From Collibacillus ludicampi (GTDB lineage Bacteria > Bacillota > Bacilli > Tumebacillales > BOQE01), in contig NZ_BOQE01000001.1 in the NCBI RefSeq assembly GCF_023705585.1, forward strand, positions 3,566,710 through 3,630,709: 64,000 bases of DNA, in the 5' to 3' direction. Positions 1 to 9,588 of this stretch are shown here, piece after piece. Within the stretch, counting starts at the first letter, position 1; every line of letters begins with the position of its first letter. A program made the position numbers and the translations under genes. Under the pieces are notes generated by a model. It was not told the DNA's origin. It searched no databases and saw only the letters and a list, made by a program, of their open reading frames with translations.

Positions 1-467
<467 letters not shown>

Positions 468-476
468 AAACGTGAA

Positions 477-520
477 AATCGGGAACTTACCGACACCGTT
501 CGTAAGTTCCCGATTTTTTT
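477..520 (+). terminator. Intrinsic terminator after thiolase
   Basis: A 14-bp stem (477-490 with 502-515, core GGGAACTTAC / GTAAGTTCCC) with an 11-nt loop is followed directly by a T run. It lies 9 nt after the thiolase stop. Confidence 0.9.
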
Positions 521-864
521 CTTGCTATAACCAATAGCAGAAAACGAAGTCTATCGACCATCTTCTCTCACCTGATCCATGCATTCTTTTGACAAAATGT
601 AAGAAGATTGCTCCAAAAAAAATGACAATAAGTCTAAGAATCTTTTTAAAATTGCATAGATAAAATAAACCGAACGAAGATTGAGGACAAAGGAGGTCGT
701 GGGATTCAAAGACTACCTGTTTTACTTTCATTTTTCAGAAGGTTACAAATTATATTTCCCCAACTTGCACGAATTCCTCACATCGATAGACATCACTTAA
801 TCACTTCAAGACCACAACTTTTTCAAATTTGGATCCTGTCACTTTTTCATAAGGGGGTACCGAA
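521..864 (+). other. Gene-free leader upstream of preT
   Basis: No ORF here looks real. The stretch is AT-rich and should carry the promoter of the pyrimidine operon. A TTGACA at 589-594 has no convincing -10 at 17 nt. A GGAGG-like motif at 691-696 has no usable start nearby. The preT ribosome binding site is the AAGGGGG at 851-857. Confidence 0.4.
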
Positions 865-2229
865 ATGGCAAGGGAACAAGCGTTCATCCCCGAGAAGGAT
901 CTCTACGCCAATTTTCAAGAAGTAGTTCCACCGTTGAAACCGAAAGAAGCGATCGACGAGGCGAACCGCTGCTTGTTTTGTTATGATGCTCCCTGTATCA
1001 AGGCTTGTCCAACGGGGATAGACATTCCATCCTTTATCAAAAAAATCGCCACTGGCAATCTGTATGGTTCCGCAAAGACGATCATGGAGTCAAATCCTGT
1101 AGGCGCCAGTTGTGCGCGGGTGTGTCCGACTTCCGAACTATGTGAAGGGGCCTGTGTGCTCAACGATGCATCAAGACCGATCCGAATCGGTCAGCTGCAA
1201 CGACATGCCACAGATTGGGCGATCCGGAACCAAGCGGTTCTTTTTCAGTCGGGTGAACCAAACGGACGCAAGGTGGCGATTGTCGGAGCCGGACCCGCCG
1301 GTTTGTCTGCTGCGCGCGAATTGGCGCGGCTCGGTTATGAGGTCACTGTATATGAAGCCAAAGAAAAAGCGGGCGGTCTCAATACGTATGGCATCGTTTC
1401 ATTCCGGCTTCCGCAAGAGATCCCGCTGTGGGAAGCCGAGCAGGTCGAATCGCTTGGCGTTTGTTTCCGCTATGGCGTGAAGGTGGGAGTCGATATTCCT
1501 GCACAAGAGTTGGTCGATCGATATGACTCCGTTTTGCTTGCCGTCGGTATGGGTCCTGTTCCCCGCCTGGGGATCGAAGGGGAAGATTTGGAAGGCGTAT
1601 GGGAAGCGATTTCATTCATTGAGGATACCAAAACGAAAACTCTGACCACCGACCTAACCGGAAAAAAAGTGGCTGTGATCGGAGCCGGCAATACAGCGAT
1701 CGACGCGGCGACCTGCTCTGTGCGGCTGGGGGCGGAGAAGGTTCAAATTTTCTATCGCCGTACGCAAAAAGAGATGACTGCTTATGATTTCGAGTACGAA
1801 TTTGCCAAACAAGACGGCGTAGAATTCCGTTGGAAGGTTGCGCCGAAGCGGATTCTAGGCACGGGTGGCAAGGTGACCGGGCTTGAGTTGATCCGGATGG
1901 AACTTGGGGAACCGGATGAGAAAGGACGGAGACGCCCGATTCCGATACCGGACAGCGAGTTTATCGTTGAAGTGGATTATGTCATTAAAGCGATCGGGCA
2001 AGAACGTCAGTTGTCGCTAATCGATGCGTTTGGTCTGGTTCATCGAAACGGAGTTCCCGTTGTAGAAGAAGGAACCTACCGAACATCGCGCGCGAATGTA
2101 TTTGCTGCGGGCGATTGTATTTTTGAAGTCGGAAAAACCGATGCGATGGTCGTAGAGGCGGCGGAACAAGGCAAAAGAGCGGCCTATGCCATCCATAACG
2201 CATTGGAAGAGAAACATCGTAGCCATTAA
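865..2229 (+). CDS. preT: NAD(P)-dependent dihydropyrimidine dehydrogenase, subunit PreT
   Basis: This is the flavin electron-transfer subunit of bacterial dihydropyrimidine dehydrogenase, which reduces uracil or thymine to the dihydro form with PreA. The 454-residue protein begins with a ferredoxin-like domain holding two Cys sets: C36, C39, C44, C48 (CLFCYDAPCIKACP) and C83, C87, C93, C97. A FAD Rossmann fold follows (GAGPAGLSAARELA near residue 141), then an NAD(P) fold (GAGNTAIDAA near 272) and a C-terminal FAD motif VFAAGDC. This order matches the N-terminal half of mammalian DPD and the glutamate synthase small-chain family. The ATG at 865 has AAGGGGG upstream. It is the first gene of a five-gene same-strand operon, and its neighbours settle the role. 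Confidence 0.93.
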   Translation: MAREQAFIPEKDLYANFQEVVPPLKPKEAIDEANRCLFCYDAPCIKACPTGIDIPSFIKKIATGNLYGSAKTIMESNPVGASCARVCPTSELCEGACVLNDASRPIRIGQLQRHATDWAIRNQAVLFQSGEPNGRKVAIVGAGPAGLSAARELARLGYEVTVYEAKEKAGGLNTYGIVSFRLPQEIPLWEAEQVESLGVCFRYGVKVGVDIPAQELVDRYDSVLLAVGMGPVPRLGIEGEDLEGVWEAISFIEDTKTKTLTTDLTGKKVAVIGAGNTAIDAATCSVRLGAEKVQIFYRRTQKEMTAYDFEYEFAKQDGVEFRWKVAPKRILGTGGKVTGLELIRMELGEPDEKGRRRPIPIPDSEFIVEVDYVIKAIGQERQLSLIDAFGLVHRNGVPVVEEGTYRTSRANVFAAGDCIFEVGKTDAMVVEAAEQGKRAAYAIHNALEEKHRSH

Positions 2230-2287
2230 CTGAAGACACGAGCACGGTTCACCCATGCGATCGAGTGATGAAAGGAGGGCAAAACAG

Positions 2288-3574
2288 GTGGCGGATCTCC
2301 GGATAGAACTGGCAGGTATCAAGTCACCGAATCCGTTTTGGTTAGCATCAGCTCCCCCGACCAATTCGGGGTACCAGGTGATGCGCGCGTTTGAAGCCGG
2401 TTGGGGAGGAGCGGTTTGGAAGACATTGACCGACGAACCGATCATTAATGTCACATCCCGCTTTGCGGCTCTGCATTATGGAAGCCAGCGAGTCGTGGGA
2501 TTCAACAATATTGAACTGATCACCGATCGGCCATTAGACGTGAATTTGAAAGAAATGGCGGAGGTGAAAAAACGATTTCCCAGGCACGCGTTGATCGCCT
2601 CACTGATGGTAGAGCCAAAACGGGAGAAGTGGCATGAAATCGTGAAAGCGGTGGAATCGGTTGGTGTCGACGGACTGGAACTCAACTTCGGCTGCCCGCA
2701 TGGAATGGCGGAACGAGGAATGGGGTCGGCGGTCGGCCAACATCCCGACCTCGTGCGGCAACAAACAGAGTGGGTGAAAGAGGTCGCCGAGACCCCAGTG
2801 ATCGTGAAGCTAACCCCCAACATTACCGACATCCGTTTCACGGCAAGAGCGGCAAGAGAAGGCGGTGCGGATGCGATCAGCCTGATCAATACGATCAATA
2901 GTTTGATGGGCGTCGATCTGGATACATGGTTGCCGATTCCGCATGTGGACGGGAGAGGAGCGCACGGAGGATATTGCGGTCCGGCCGTAAAACCGATCGC
3001 GCTCAACATGGTGGCCGAATGCGCCCGGGATCCTTTGGTCGGAATCCCCATCTCCGGAATCGGCGGCATATCCACATGGCGCGATGCGGTTGAATTCTTA
3101 CTGATGGGTGCATCGGGTGTGCAGGTGTGCACGGCCGCGATGCACCACGGATTCCGCATCGTCGAGGACATGATCGACGGATTGAATAACTACCTCGACC
3201 AAAAAGGAATCACTTCCGTCATGGACATCGTCGGTAAATCCGTGAACACATATTCTGATTGGGGAAATCTCAACCTCAACTACAAGATCGTCGCACGCAT
3301 CAACGAGGAAAAGTGTATCAACTGCAACAAATGCCACATCGCCTGCGAGGACGCTTCCCATCAATGTATCGATATCATACGTGACGCTCAGACCGACAAG
3401 TTGCGTGTCGTGGTGCGGGAAGAAGACTGTGTTGGTTGCAATCTATGCCAAATCGTTTGCCCTGTGGATGGAACGATCCAGATGGTGGAAGTCCCGATAG
3501 GCAAACCTCCGCTGACTTGGAATCAGCGGCAAGCAGCGTTATCGGCGAATGGATCTTGCAGCAATGAGGGCTGA
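2288..3574 (+). CDS. preA: Dihydropyrimidine dehydrogenase catalytic subunit PreA
   Basis: This is the FMN-binding catalytic subunit that reduces the C5-C6 bond of uracil/thymine using electrons from PreT. A dihydroorotate-dehydrogenase-like barrel (residues ~5-330) carries NFGCPHGMAERGMGSAVGQ. Two 4Fe-4S clusters sit at the C-terminus (CINCNKCHIAC and CVGCNLCQIVCP). The start chosen is the GTG at 2288, nine nt after AAAGGAGG at 2271-2278; an in-frame ATG at 2255 lies upstream of that site. Mammalian DPD has its catalytic Cys in a GLACGQ loop, but here the loop reads GSAVGQ. As far as I recall this is usual for bacterial PreA and is not a defect. The gene starts 58 nt after preT. Confidence 0.93.
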   Translation: MADLRIELAGIKSPNPFWLASAPPTNSGYQVMRAFEAGWGGAVWKTLTDEPIINVTSRFAALHYGSQRVVGFNNIELITDRPLDVNLKEMAEVKKRFPRHALIASLMVEPKREKWHEIVKAVESVGVDGLELNFGCPHGMAERGMGSAVGQHPDLVRQQTEWVKEVAETPVIVKLTPNITDIRFTARAAREGGADAISLINTINSLMGVDLDTWLPIPHVDGRGAHGGYCGPAVKPIALNMVAECARDPLVGIPISGIGGISTWRDAVEFLLMGASGVQVCTAAMHHGFRIVEDMIDGLNNYLDQKGITSVMDIVGKSVNTYSDWGNLNLNYKIVARINEEKCINCNKCHIACEDASHQCIDIIRDAQTDKLRVVVREEDCVGCNLCQIVCPVDGTIQMVEVPIGKPPLTWNQRQAALSANGSCSNEG

Positions 3575-3611
3575 AGAACAGCAGAACGATCGATGACGAG
3601 GGGGATCGGAC

Positions 3612-4997
3612 ATGCGAAAACTGATACGCGGGGGAACGGTAGTTACCGCAAGCGATACGTATCAAGCGGATTTATTGATAGAGGGGGAAAAAATAGTTGC
3701 CATCGGCAAAGATATCGATGCCAACGGAGCGGAAATCATCGATGTCGGCGGCTGCTATGTATTTCCTGGCGGGATTGATCCGCACACACACCTCGATATG
3801 CCATTTGGCGGAACGGTAACGGCAGATGATTTTGAAACGGGAACGCGTGCGGCTGCGTTTGGCGGCACCACTTCGATCATTGACTTCTGTCTCTCGAATA
3901 AAGGGCAATCGTTGCGCGAAGCCATCGCCATATGGCACGAGAAGGCAAGGGGAAAGGCGGCCATCGATTACGGGTTCCATCTCATGATCGCAGAAGCGAA
4001 CGATCAGGTACTTGAAGAATTAGAATACGTGGTGGCCGAAGAAGGCATCGTTTCGCTCAAAGTATTTATGGCTTATAAAAACGTCTTGCAAGCGGATGAC
4101 GAAACACTTTTTAAGACTCTCATCCGCGCCAAAGAATTGGGGGCGCTTGTGCAGGTTCATGCGGAAAACGGCGACGTGATCGATTATTTGACAAAAAGAG
4201 CGTTGGCCAAAGGCCAGACAGAACCGATTTACCATGCGCTCACCCGTCCTCCGGAAGCGGAAGGAGAAGCTACCGGCCGGGCAGCGGCCCTTACCGCTCT
4301 TGCCGATTCACAACTGTATGTGGTCCACGTCTCCTGTGCGCAAGCGGTACAACAGATTGCCGAAGCAAGAGAGAAAGGGTGGCAAGTGTACGGCGAGACG
4401 TGCCCGCAATATCTCACCTTGGACGTCAGCTATCTGGATAAACCGGACTTTGAAGGAGCGAAATACGTATGGTCACCTCCTCTACGCGAAAAATGGCACC
4501 AAGAGGTGTTATGGAACGCCTTGCGAAGCGGTATCCTGCAAACGGTTGGTTCCGACCAGTGCTCCTTTAATTTCAAGGGACAAAAAGAATTGGGAAAAGG
4601 CGATTTCACCAAAATTCCAAACGGTGGGCCCATAATCGAAGACCGGTTCAGTGTGATCTACTCGGAGGGCGTTCACAAAGGGCGGATCAGCCTCAACCAG
4701 TTCGTCGATGTGATCGCCACGAAAGCAGCCAAATTGTTCGGTATGTTCCCGCGCAAAGGGACGATCGCTATCGGTTCGGACGCCGATCTTGTGATCTTTG
4801 ATCCAGAAGCTACGCGAATGTTGTCGGCTGCCTCCCATCACATGAACGTCGACTACAATCCGTTTGAAGGAATGAAGGTGCATGGAGAGGTGATTTCCGT
4901 TTTCTTGCGAGGCGAGTATGTGATTCGCGACAAACAATTTGTGGGACGTCCAGGAGCCGGGCAATTTATCAAGCGCATGAGATTTTCCCGGCCCTGA
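3612..4997 (+). CDS. hydA: Dihydropyrimidinase / D-hydantoinase
   Basis: This zinc amidohydrolase opens the dihydropyrimidine ring to an N-carbamoyl-beta-amino acid, the second step of the pathway. The 461-residue length is normal for the family. Visible motifs are the metal-binding DPHTHLDMPFGG, the Lys that becomes carboxylated in SLKVFMAYK (near residue 150), VHAENGD and HVSCAQ with further His ligands, and GSDQCSFNFKGQKELGKGDF, which is typical of Bacillus D-hydantoinases. The ATG at 3612 follows GAGGGGG. It lies 37 nt after preA in the same operon, so dihydrouracil or dihydrothymine is the likely physiological substrate; activity on 5-substituted hydantoins is common in the family. Confidence 0.93.
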   Translation: MRKLIRGGTVVTASDTYQADLLIEGEKIVAIGKDIDANGAEIIDVGGCYVFPGGIDPHTHLDMPFGGTVTADDFETGTRAAAFGGTTSIIDFCLSNKGQSLREAIAIWHEKARGKAAIDYGFHLMIAEANDQVLEELEYVVAEEGIVSLKVFMAYKNVLQADDETLFKTLIRAKELGALVQVHAENGDVIDYLTKRALAKGQTEPIYHALTRPPEAEGEATGRAAALTALADSQLYVVHVSCAQAVQQIAEAREKGWQVYGETCPQYLTLDVSYLDKPDFEGAKYVWSPPLREKWHQEVLWNALRSGILQTVGSDQCSFNFKGQKELGKGDFTKIPNGGPIIEDRFSVIYSEGVHKGRISLNQFVDVIATKAAKLFGMFPRKGTIAIGSDADLVIFDPEATRMLSAASHHMNVDYNPFEGMKVHGEVISVFLRGEYVIRDKQFVGRPGAGQFIKRMRFSRP

Positions 4998-5038
4998 CGG
5001 AAAAGAGCCGTACAAATGAATCTAGAGGAGGAATTGCG

Positions 5039-5929
5039 ATGCCGAATCAAGTGAAAGTCGGCCTGATCCAGGCCTCCCATGACGTGCATGGCGATGAGCC
5101 TGTTTCCGTACACAAAGAGAAAGCAATTGAAAAGCACCTGCGTCTCGTTCGTGAAGCGGCTGATCGGGGAGCGCAGATCATCTGTCTTCAGGAAATATTC
5201 TATGGTCCCTATTTCTGTGCCGAGCAGAACACCAAATGGTATGAATCGGCGGAAGAAGTTCCTGATGGACCTACCATACGGCTTTTTCAGGAGACGGCGA
5301 AGCAATTGGGTACCGTGATCATCGTACCGGTATATGAAAAAGCGGGAATCGGCATTTACTACAACACGGCGGCGGTGATTGATGCCGACGGCTCTTATCT
5401 CGGAAAATATAGGAAACAACATATTCCACATGTTGGAGTTGGAAACGAAGGGCGCGGTTTTTGGGAGAAATATTACTTTAAACCGGGAAATCTTGGGTAT
5501 CCGGTATTTGACACAGCGTTTGCAAAAGTCGGGGTGTACATCTGTTATGACCGTCATTTTCCGGAAGGAGCCCGGCTTTTAGGGCTCAACGGGGCAGAGA
5601 TCGTGTTCAATCCGTCTGCCACAGTGGCTGGACTCAGCGAATATTTGTGGAAATTGGAGCAGCCGGCACACGCAGTGGCAAACGGATATTATGTGGCGGC
5701 GATCAATCGGGTGGGAGTCGAGGCACCCTGGAATATGGGGGAATTTTACGGCCAATCGTACCTGGTAGATCCACGCGGACGTTTCGTGTCGATGGGAAGC
5801 CGAGACCGCGATGAGGTCGTGATCGGCGTGATGGATAAAAACCTGATCCACGAAGTGCGTGATTTGTGGCAATTTTATAGGGATCGTCGGCCTGAAACAT
5901 ACGAAGATATGGTACGCCTTCTTCCGTAG
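5039..5929 (+). CDS. Beta-ureidopropionase (N-carbamoyl-beta-alanine amidohydrolase), nitrilase family
   Basis: This enzyme hydrolyses N-carbamoyl-beta-alanine or N-carbamoyl-beta-aminoisobutyrate to the amino acid, CO2 and ammonia, the third step of reductive pyrimidine degradation. The 296-residue carbon-nitrogen hydrolase shows the Glu-Lys-Cys triad: E in CLQEIFYGPYFC, K in GKYRKQHIPH, and C in VYICYDRHFPEGAR. The ATG at 5039 has AGGAGGA 7 nt upstream. It lies 41 nt after hydA. N-carbamoylputrescine amidohydrolase is a close relative and would be the alternative call if the gene stood alone, but the operon favours ureidopropionase. Confidence 0.9.
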   Translation: MPNQVKVGLIQASHDVHGDEPVSVHKEKAIEKHLRLVREAADRGAQIICLQEIFYGPYFCAEQNTKWYESAEEVPDGPTIRLFQETAKQLGTVIIVPVYEKAGIGIYYNTAAVIDADGSYLGKYRKQHIPHVGVGNEGRGFWEKYYFKPGNLGYPVFDTAFAKVGVYICYDRHFPEGARLLGLNGAEIVFNPSATVAGLSEYLWKLEQPAHAVANGYYVAAINRVGVEAPWNMGEFYGQSYLVDPRGRFVSMGSRDRDEVVIGVMDKNLIHEVRDLWQFYRDRRPETYEDMVRLLP

Positions 5930-5953
5930 TCAACGATCCGTGAAAGAAAGAGC

Positions 5954-6004
5954 AGGGGAGTGGGAGAGCGGGGAACAGGGGAAAGGTTATAGGCCCACTC
6001 CCCT
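5954..6004 (+). repeat. GC-rich stem-loop between ureidopropionase and permease genes
   Basis: AGGGGAGTGGG (5954-5964) pairs perfectly with CCCACTCCCCT (5994-6004) across a 29-nt purine-rich loop. No T run follows, so it is more likely an mRNA-processing or stabilising element that tunes permease expression than a terminator. Confidence 0.5.
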
Positions 6005-6042
6005 CTCCAAAAGCTTACTCGTCAAAAAAGGTGGGGATTCTG

Positions 6043-7554
6043 ATGAAAACCCAAATCGAGGAGCAAGAAATCGTCACTTTAACTGATCAAGGAATCCGGG
6101 AAGTCGAAGGGTCGCCGTTATGGAACGATGATTTGCGCCCGACCACCAAACAGGAACACAATTGGTCAGGCTACAATTTCTCCGCCCTTTGGATTGGGAT
6201 GTGTATATGTATACCAACGTATACGCTTGCATCGGGCATGATCGGTCTTGGTATGAACTGGTGGCAGGCGATCGGAACGATTTTTCTCGGAAATCTGATC
6301 ATCATGATTCCGATTCTGTTGAACGCCCACGCCGGAACGAAGTTTGGCATTCCATACCCGGTTTTTGCGAGACTTTGGTTCGGTTCGAAAGGCGCCCATA
6401 TACCGGCATTGGCCCGCGCGATCGTCGCGGCCGGGTGGTTCGGCATCAACGCATGGTTTGGAGGCGGGGCATTGGATGCGTTAATCACCGCGTTCTACCG
6501 GGGATGGGATCATGTGCCGATGCATACAGGAATCGTTTTCCTGCTTTTCTGGGGACTCAATATGTATATTGCTTATCGCGGACCGCAGGCGATTCGCAAA
6601 CTCGGCGCATTCTCCGCACCGATTCTGGCCGTGCTAGCCGTCGCCCTCTTGATTTGGGCATTCACCACGGCCGGCGGATGGGGACCGATGTTGTCATCCC
6701 CTTCAAAATTCCAGACGACCGGTGAATTCATGAAAGTATTCTGGCCCTCATTAACCGGCGTGATTTCCTTCTGGGCGACACTGGCTCTCAATATTCCGGA
6801 CTTCTGCAGGTATGCGGCTTCTCAAAAATCGCAGGCGCGGGCCCAACTGCTGTCGATGCCGACCACCATGGCTCTTTTTTCGTTCATCGGTGTGGCCGTT
6901 ACTTCCGCCACCGTGGTGATTTTCGGTAAAGCAATTTGGGATCCGGTACAGCTCTTGACAAAATTTCCTCCCGTTGTGGTCTTGATCGGCGCGATCGGAA
7001 TCGTTCTAGCTTCTGTAACAATCAATGTCGGAGCCAATCTGGTCGCACCCGCAAGGGCTATTGAAAACTTGTGGCCGCGACGCATAACCTTCGGGATTGG
7101 AGCGATCATTACGGGGATGATCGCGATTGCGATGCAACCGTGGTATATATTGGAGAATTTCGGCAACTATATTTTCGGCTGGCTGGGCACATACGGCGCG
7201 CTGCTGGGTCCGATCGACGGTATCGCCATTGCAGACTATTGGTTGGTACGCAGACGCCGGATGCATTTGGTCGAATTATATAAACCGAATGGGCGATACT
7301 CCTATAGCAGTGGTTTTAACAAAAGCGGCGTTTTCGCACTGGTGATCGGTATGGTAGCTTCCTTGCTCGGACTGGTCGTTCCGGGATTGTCGTTCCTCTG
7401 GGATAACGCGTGGACGGTGGGGCTGTTCGTCGCCATCCTCGCGTACTGGTGGATGATGAAAAACGATTCCAGTGGATTAACGGAAATGGAGTACACCGCG
7501 ATTACGGAAATCAGACATCCTCTTGAGCTCGAAGAAGCCGAGGTTCCGGTGTGA
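6043..7554 (+). CDS. NCS1-family nucleobase permease (uracil/thymine/allantoin type)
   Basis: This is an integral membrane proton- or sodium-coupled importer of the nucleobase-cation-symport-1 family, about 12 transmembrane helices, 503 residues. The family fingerprint is visible: an N-terminal LWNDDLRPTTKQEHNWSG, then SALWIGMCICIPTYTLASG, then ARLWFGSKGAHIPALARA. The start is the ATG at 6043, 8 nt after AAAGGTGG; a GTG at 6031 overlaps that site and is unlikely. It closes the preT-preA-hydA operon, so uracil, thymine or a hydantoin is the expected substrate. The Mhp1 hydantoin carrier and allantoin permeases belong to the same family, so substrate choice is inferred from context. Confidence 0.9.
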   Translation: MKTQIEEQEIVTLTDQGIREVEGSPLWNDDLRPTTKQEHNWSGYNFSALWIGMCICIPTYTLASGMIGLGMNWWQAIGTIFLGNLIIMIPILLNAHAGTKFGIPYPVFARLWFGSKGAHIPALARAIVAAGWFGINAWFGGGALDALITAFYRGWDHVPMHTGIVFLLFWGLNMYIAYRGPQAIRKLGAFSAPILAVLAVALLIWAFTTAGGWGPMLSSPSKFQTTGEFMKVFWPSLTGVISFWATLALNIPDFCRYAASQKSQARAQLLSMPTTMALFSFIGVAVTSATVVIFGKAIWDPVQLLTKFPPVVVLIGAIGIVLASVTINVGANLVAPARAIENLWPRRITFGIGAIITGMIAIAMQPWYILENFGNYIFGWLGTYGALLGPIDGIAIADYWLVRRRRMHLVELYKPNGRYSYSSGFNKSGVFALVIGMVASLLGLVVPGLSFLWDNAWTVGLFVAILAYWWMMKNDSSGLTEMEYTAITEIRHPLELEEAEVPV

Positions 7555-7573
7555 TAATACGACCGCATGTGAA

Positions 7574-7612
7574 AGGCGGGGGCTGTTGCCAGACCCCGCC
7601 TACCCGATTTTT
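7574..7612 (+). terminator. Terminator of the pyrimidine-degradation operon
   Basis: AGGCGGGG (7574-7581) pairs with CCCCGCCT (7594-7601) over a 12-nt loop, followed after five bases by a T-rich ATTTTTG. It lies 20 nt after the permease stop. Confidence 0.75.
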
Positions 7613-7769
7613 GACGCTTTGCCCGATGTCGTTCTACAAAACGGTTCAAGAGACCAGCACGCATCCTTTCACATCAGGTCAGAAGGTTCGAAGATGTTCA
7701 AAGAAAAGAAAATATGTGTTAAAATTATGAAATGATTAATTGATTTGAAAAAATTTATAAAACCTGTGG

Positions 7770-7926
7770 TATGCGGACCTATGCTTTACAATCATTTCGG
7801 TGAAGAGCGTCTTGCGGGAATATGCTTCGCTCTTATGCTCTGTGAAGGTCGTCTCGCAAAGATTATGATCAGTTGGTGCGAGACGACCTTCAAAGTCGCT
7901 TACTCTCACAAAGCACTATGCCAGGA
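7770..7926. repeat. Hairpin repeat family, copy A
   Basis: The core is a perfect 15-bp hairpin: 7844-7858 (GAAGGTCGTCTCGCA) with 7877-7891 and an 18-nt loop. To its left lies a degenerate ~42-nt unit ending in TATGCTCTGTGA. To its right lies an inverted unit starting CAAAGTCGCT. The same core and flanking units recur at 61189-61235 (copy C), and a shorter version occurs at 57528 (copy B). The element abuts, and partly reads into, a 5'-truncated hydrolase gene. No protein is encoded. Confidence 0.8.
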
Positions 7927-8274
7927 AAAGTGCGTTTTCATTCAGAGTGGCATAGAACGAGTGAACATCCGTTAGCGGCTTTGGTTCGTCGCTATTTACC
8001 GAGAGAGCGGTTTGATCCTTTCATTTCCGCACTCATGCCATTGGATGCCGTTCATTACATCAAGAATGCCGCTCCGGCATCCTTGTTCTTTCAATTTGTT
8101 GACGATGACGAATTTGTATCAAAAAATCAAGCGGATACATTTTATGCGGCTGCAAGTTCGCCAAAGAAAATTGCTTGGTACCGTACTGATCATCTTTTTA
8201 CCAAATGCGATGCCGCTTATCAAGATCGAATGCAATGGATCATTCAACATTTGAGACTTGATCAATCGTGTTAA
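7920..8274 (+). pseudogene. Alpha/beta hydrolase, C-terminal remnant
   Basis: The frame ending at the TAA of 8272-8274 encodes about 100 residues that look like the end of a dienelactone-hydrolase or acetyl-xylan-esterase type alpha/beta hydrolase. The acid of the triad lies in FVDDDEFV and the histidine in YRTDHLF. The N-terminal part with the oxyanion hole and the GxSxG nucleophile is absent. Its place is taken by repeat copy A, and the open frame runs on upstream into the repeat arm. I read this as a gene truncated at, or by, the repeat. Only the family is suggested; the substrate is unknown. Confidence 0.6.
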
Positions 8275-8346
8275 CAGAATGAACCTTTTCAGACAAGAAA
8301 GATCCTGAGTGGATGTAACAGCATAATCAATGGAGGCGTTTCACTC

Positions 8347-9519
8347 ATGCTAAAAGGAGTGCGTATCGTTGACTTTACACGTTATCTTCCCGGTCCTTAT
8401 GCCACTTTACGTCTAGCCGATATGGGAGCAGAAGTCATCAAAGTGGAACCTCCAATGACAGGTGAACCGGCCCGTCTCTTTGGTGACCGATTCAATGGAA
8501 CGGGCTTGCTCTATCTTGCAAACAATCGTAACAAGAAAAGTGTTACGATAAACTTGAAAGAAAAGGAAGGCCAGGAGATCTCTTTTCAACTAGCCAGTCG
8601 GGCGGATGTGGTGATCGAAGGATTTCGACCGGGAGTTGCCGATGCGCTGGGAATCGGGTATGAGCGTTTAAAACAAGTAAGTCCGAATCTGATCTACTGT
8701 TCTTTGACTGGCTACGGTCAGACTGGACCTATGCGCGATCAGGCCGGACACGATTTGAATTATATGGCGCTTAGCGGGGTACTCTCCCAACTGAGAGACC
8801 GGGAAGGGAATCCTATTCAACCCGGTATCCAGTTTGCCGACTTGATCGGAGGAATTGCTGCTTCCGAGGCGATTTTGGCCGCCCTTGTGAAAAAGGGATT
8901 AACAGGCGAAGGGGCATATCTTGACATTTCATTGACCGACACCCTGATTGGGATGATGACCAATCATGCGATGCTGCAAAAGGTGAACGGCAAAGAACAC
9001 GGTTTCAGTGAACTGGGCGGAAACTTGATCTGCTATTTTATCTATGAAACAAAAGACGGCAAATTTATAAGTTTGGCAGCACTGGAGAAAAAATTTTGGG
9101 AAAACTTCTGCCGTGCCGTCCACAGGGAGGATTGGATTCCCGAACATCTCAGTGCCGCTTCGAAAAGCAATCGAACCTTTGCGGAAGTCAAGGCACTCTT
9201 CAAAAGCCGAACGTTTGAAGAGTGGTCCGAATTTTCGCGATCGGTCGATTGTTGCATGACACCCGTTCTCGAAACAAGCGAATTGGTCCATGATTCATAT
9301 GTCATTGAAAAAGGACTTATAGCAGAAGTACATAGTGATATGTGGGGCTCATTACCTCAGGTAGCCACTTCCGCAGGGGGCTTTTCTGTACAAGATCTAC
9401 GGTCAACCGACATGACACCGCCTCCCATTCTTGGTAAAGATAACAGGGAAGTTTTGCAATCAGTGCTGGATGTCTCCCTGGAACAGATCGAAGAATGGGA
9501 ACGCCGAGGGATCATATGA
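8347..9519 (+). CDS. CaiB/BaiF family CoA-transferase
   Basis: This is a 390-residue class III CoA-transferase, which moves CoA between an acyl-CoA donor and a carboxylic acid through an aspartyl-CoA thioester. Family signs are DFTRYLPGPYATLRLADMG at the N-terminus, AEVIKVEPP, NNRNKKSVTINLK, and FADLIGG, which contains the likely catalytic Asp. The ATG follows TGGAGGCG with normal spacing. It stands alone: a truncated hydrolase lies before it, and a stem-loop and the efflux genes follow. The substrate cannot be inferred. It is a distant paralogue of the CoA-transferase at 29518. Confidence 0.88.
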   Translation: MLKGVRIVDFTRYLPGPYATLRLADMGAEVIKVEPPMTGEPARLFGDRFNGTGLLYLANNRNKKSVTINLKEKEGQEISFQLASRADVVIEGFRPGVADALGIGYERLKQVSPNLIYCSLTGYGQTGPMRDQAGHDLNYMALSGVLSQLRDREGNPIQPGIQFADLIGGIAASEAILAALVKKGLTGEGAYLDISLTDTLIGMMTNHAMLQKVNGKEHGFSELGGNLICYFIYETKDGKFISLAALEKKFWENFCRAVHREDWIPEHLSAASKSNRTFAEVKALFKSRTFEEWSEFSRSVDCCMTPVLETSELVHDSYVIEKGLIAEVHSDMWGSLPQVATSAGGFSVQDLRSTDMTPPPILGKDNREVLQSVLDVSLEQIEEWERRGII

Positions 9520-9528
9520 ATTGTGAAA

Positions 9529-9556
9529 AGAGACTCCAAAGAGAGTCTCTATTTCG
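9529..9556 (+). terminator. Short stem-loop after CoA-transferase
   Basis: AGAGACTC (9529-9536) pairs perfectly with GAGTCTCT (9543-9550) over a 6-nt loop, followed by ATTTCG. It begins 9 nt after the stop codon. The T run is short, so strength is uncertain. Confidence 0.6.
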
Positions 9557-9573
9557 TATGAGAACAAAGACAA

Positions 9574-9588
9574 TTGTTCGACGAACAA
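9574..9588. promoter_or_regulatory. 15-nt perfect palindrome upstream of the efflux operon
   Basis: TTGTTCGACGAACAA (9574-9588) is a perfect dyad about 220 nt before the efflux gene start. The half-sites are in the opposite order from a Bacillus LexA box, so it is not an SOS box. It may be an operator for an unknown regulator. The rest of 9557-9805 is AT-rich and shows no gene. Confidence 0.35.

Noticed and set aside
2288-3574. Loss of the catalytic Cys of PreA (GSAVGQ where mammalian DPD has GLACGQ)
   Set aside because: As far as I recall, bacterial PreA proteins commonly lack Cys at this place, so it is not evidence of inactivation.
9574-9588. SOS box at the efflux operon
   Set aside because: The half-sites are inverted relative to CGAAC-N4-GTTCG (GTTCG precedes CGAAC), so LexA would not be expected to bind.
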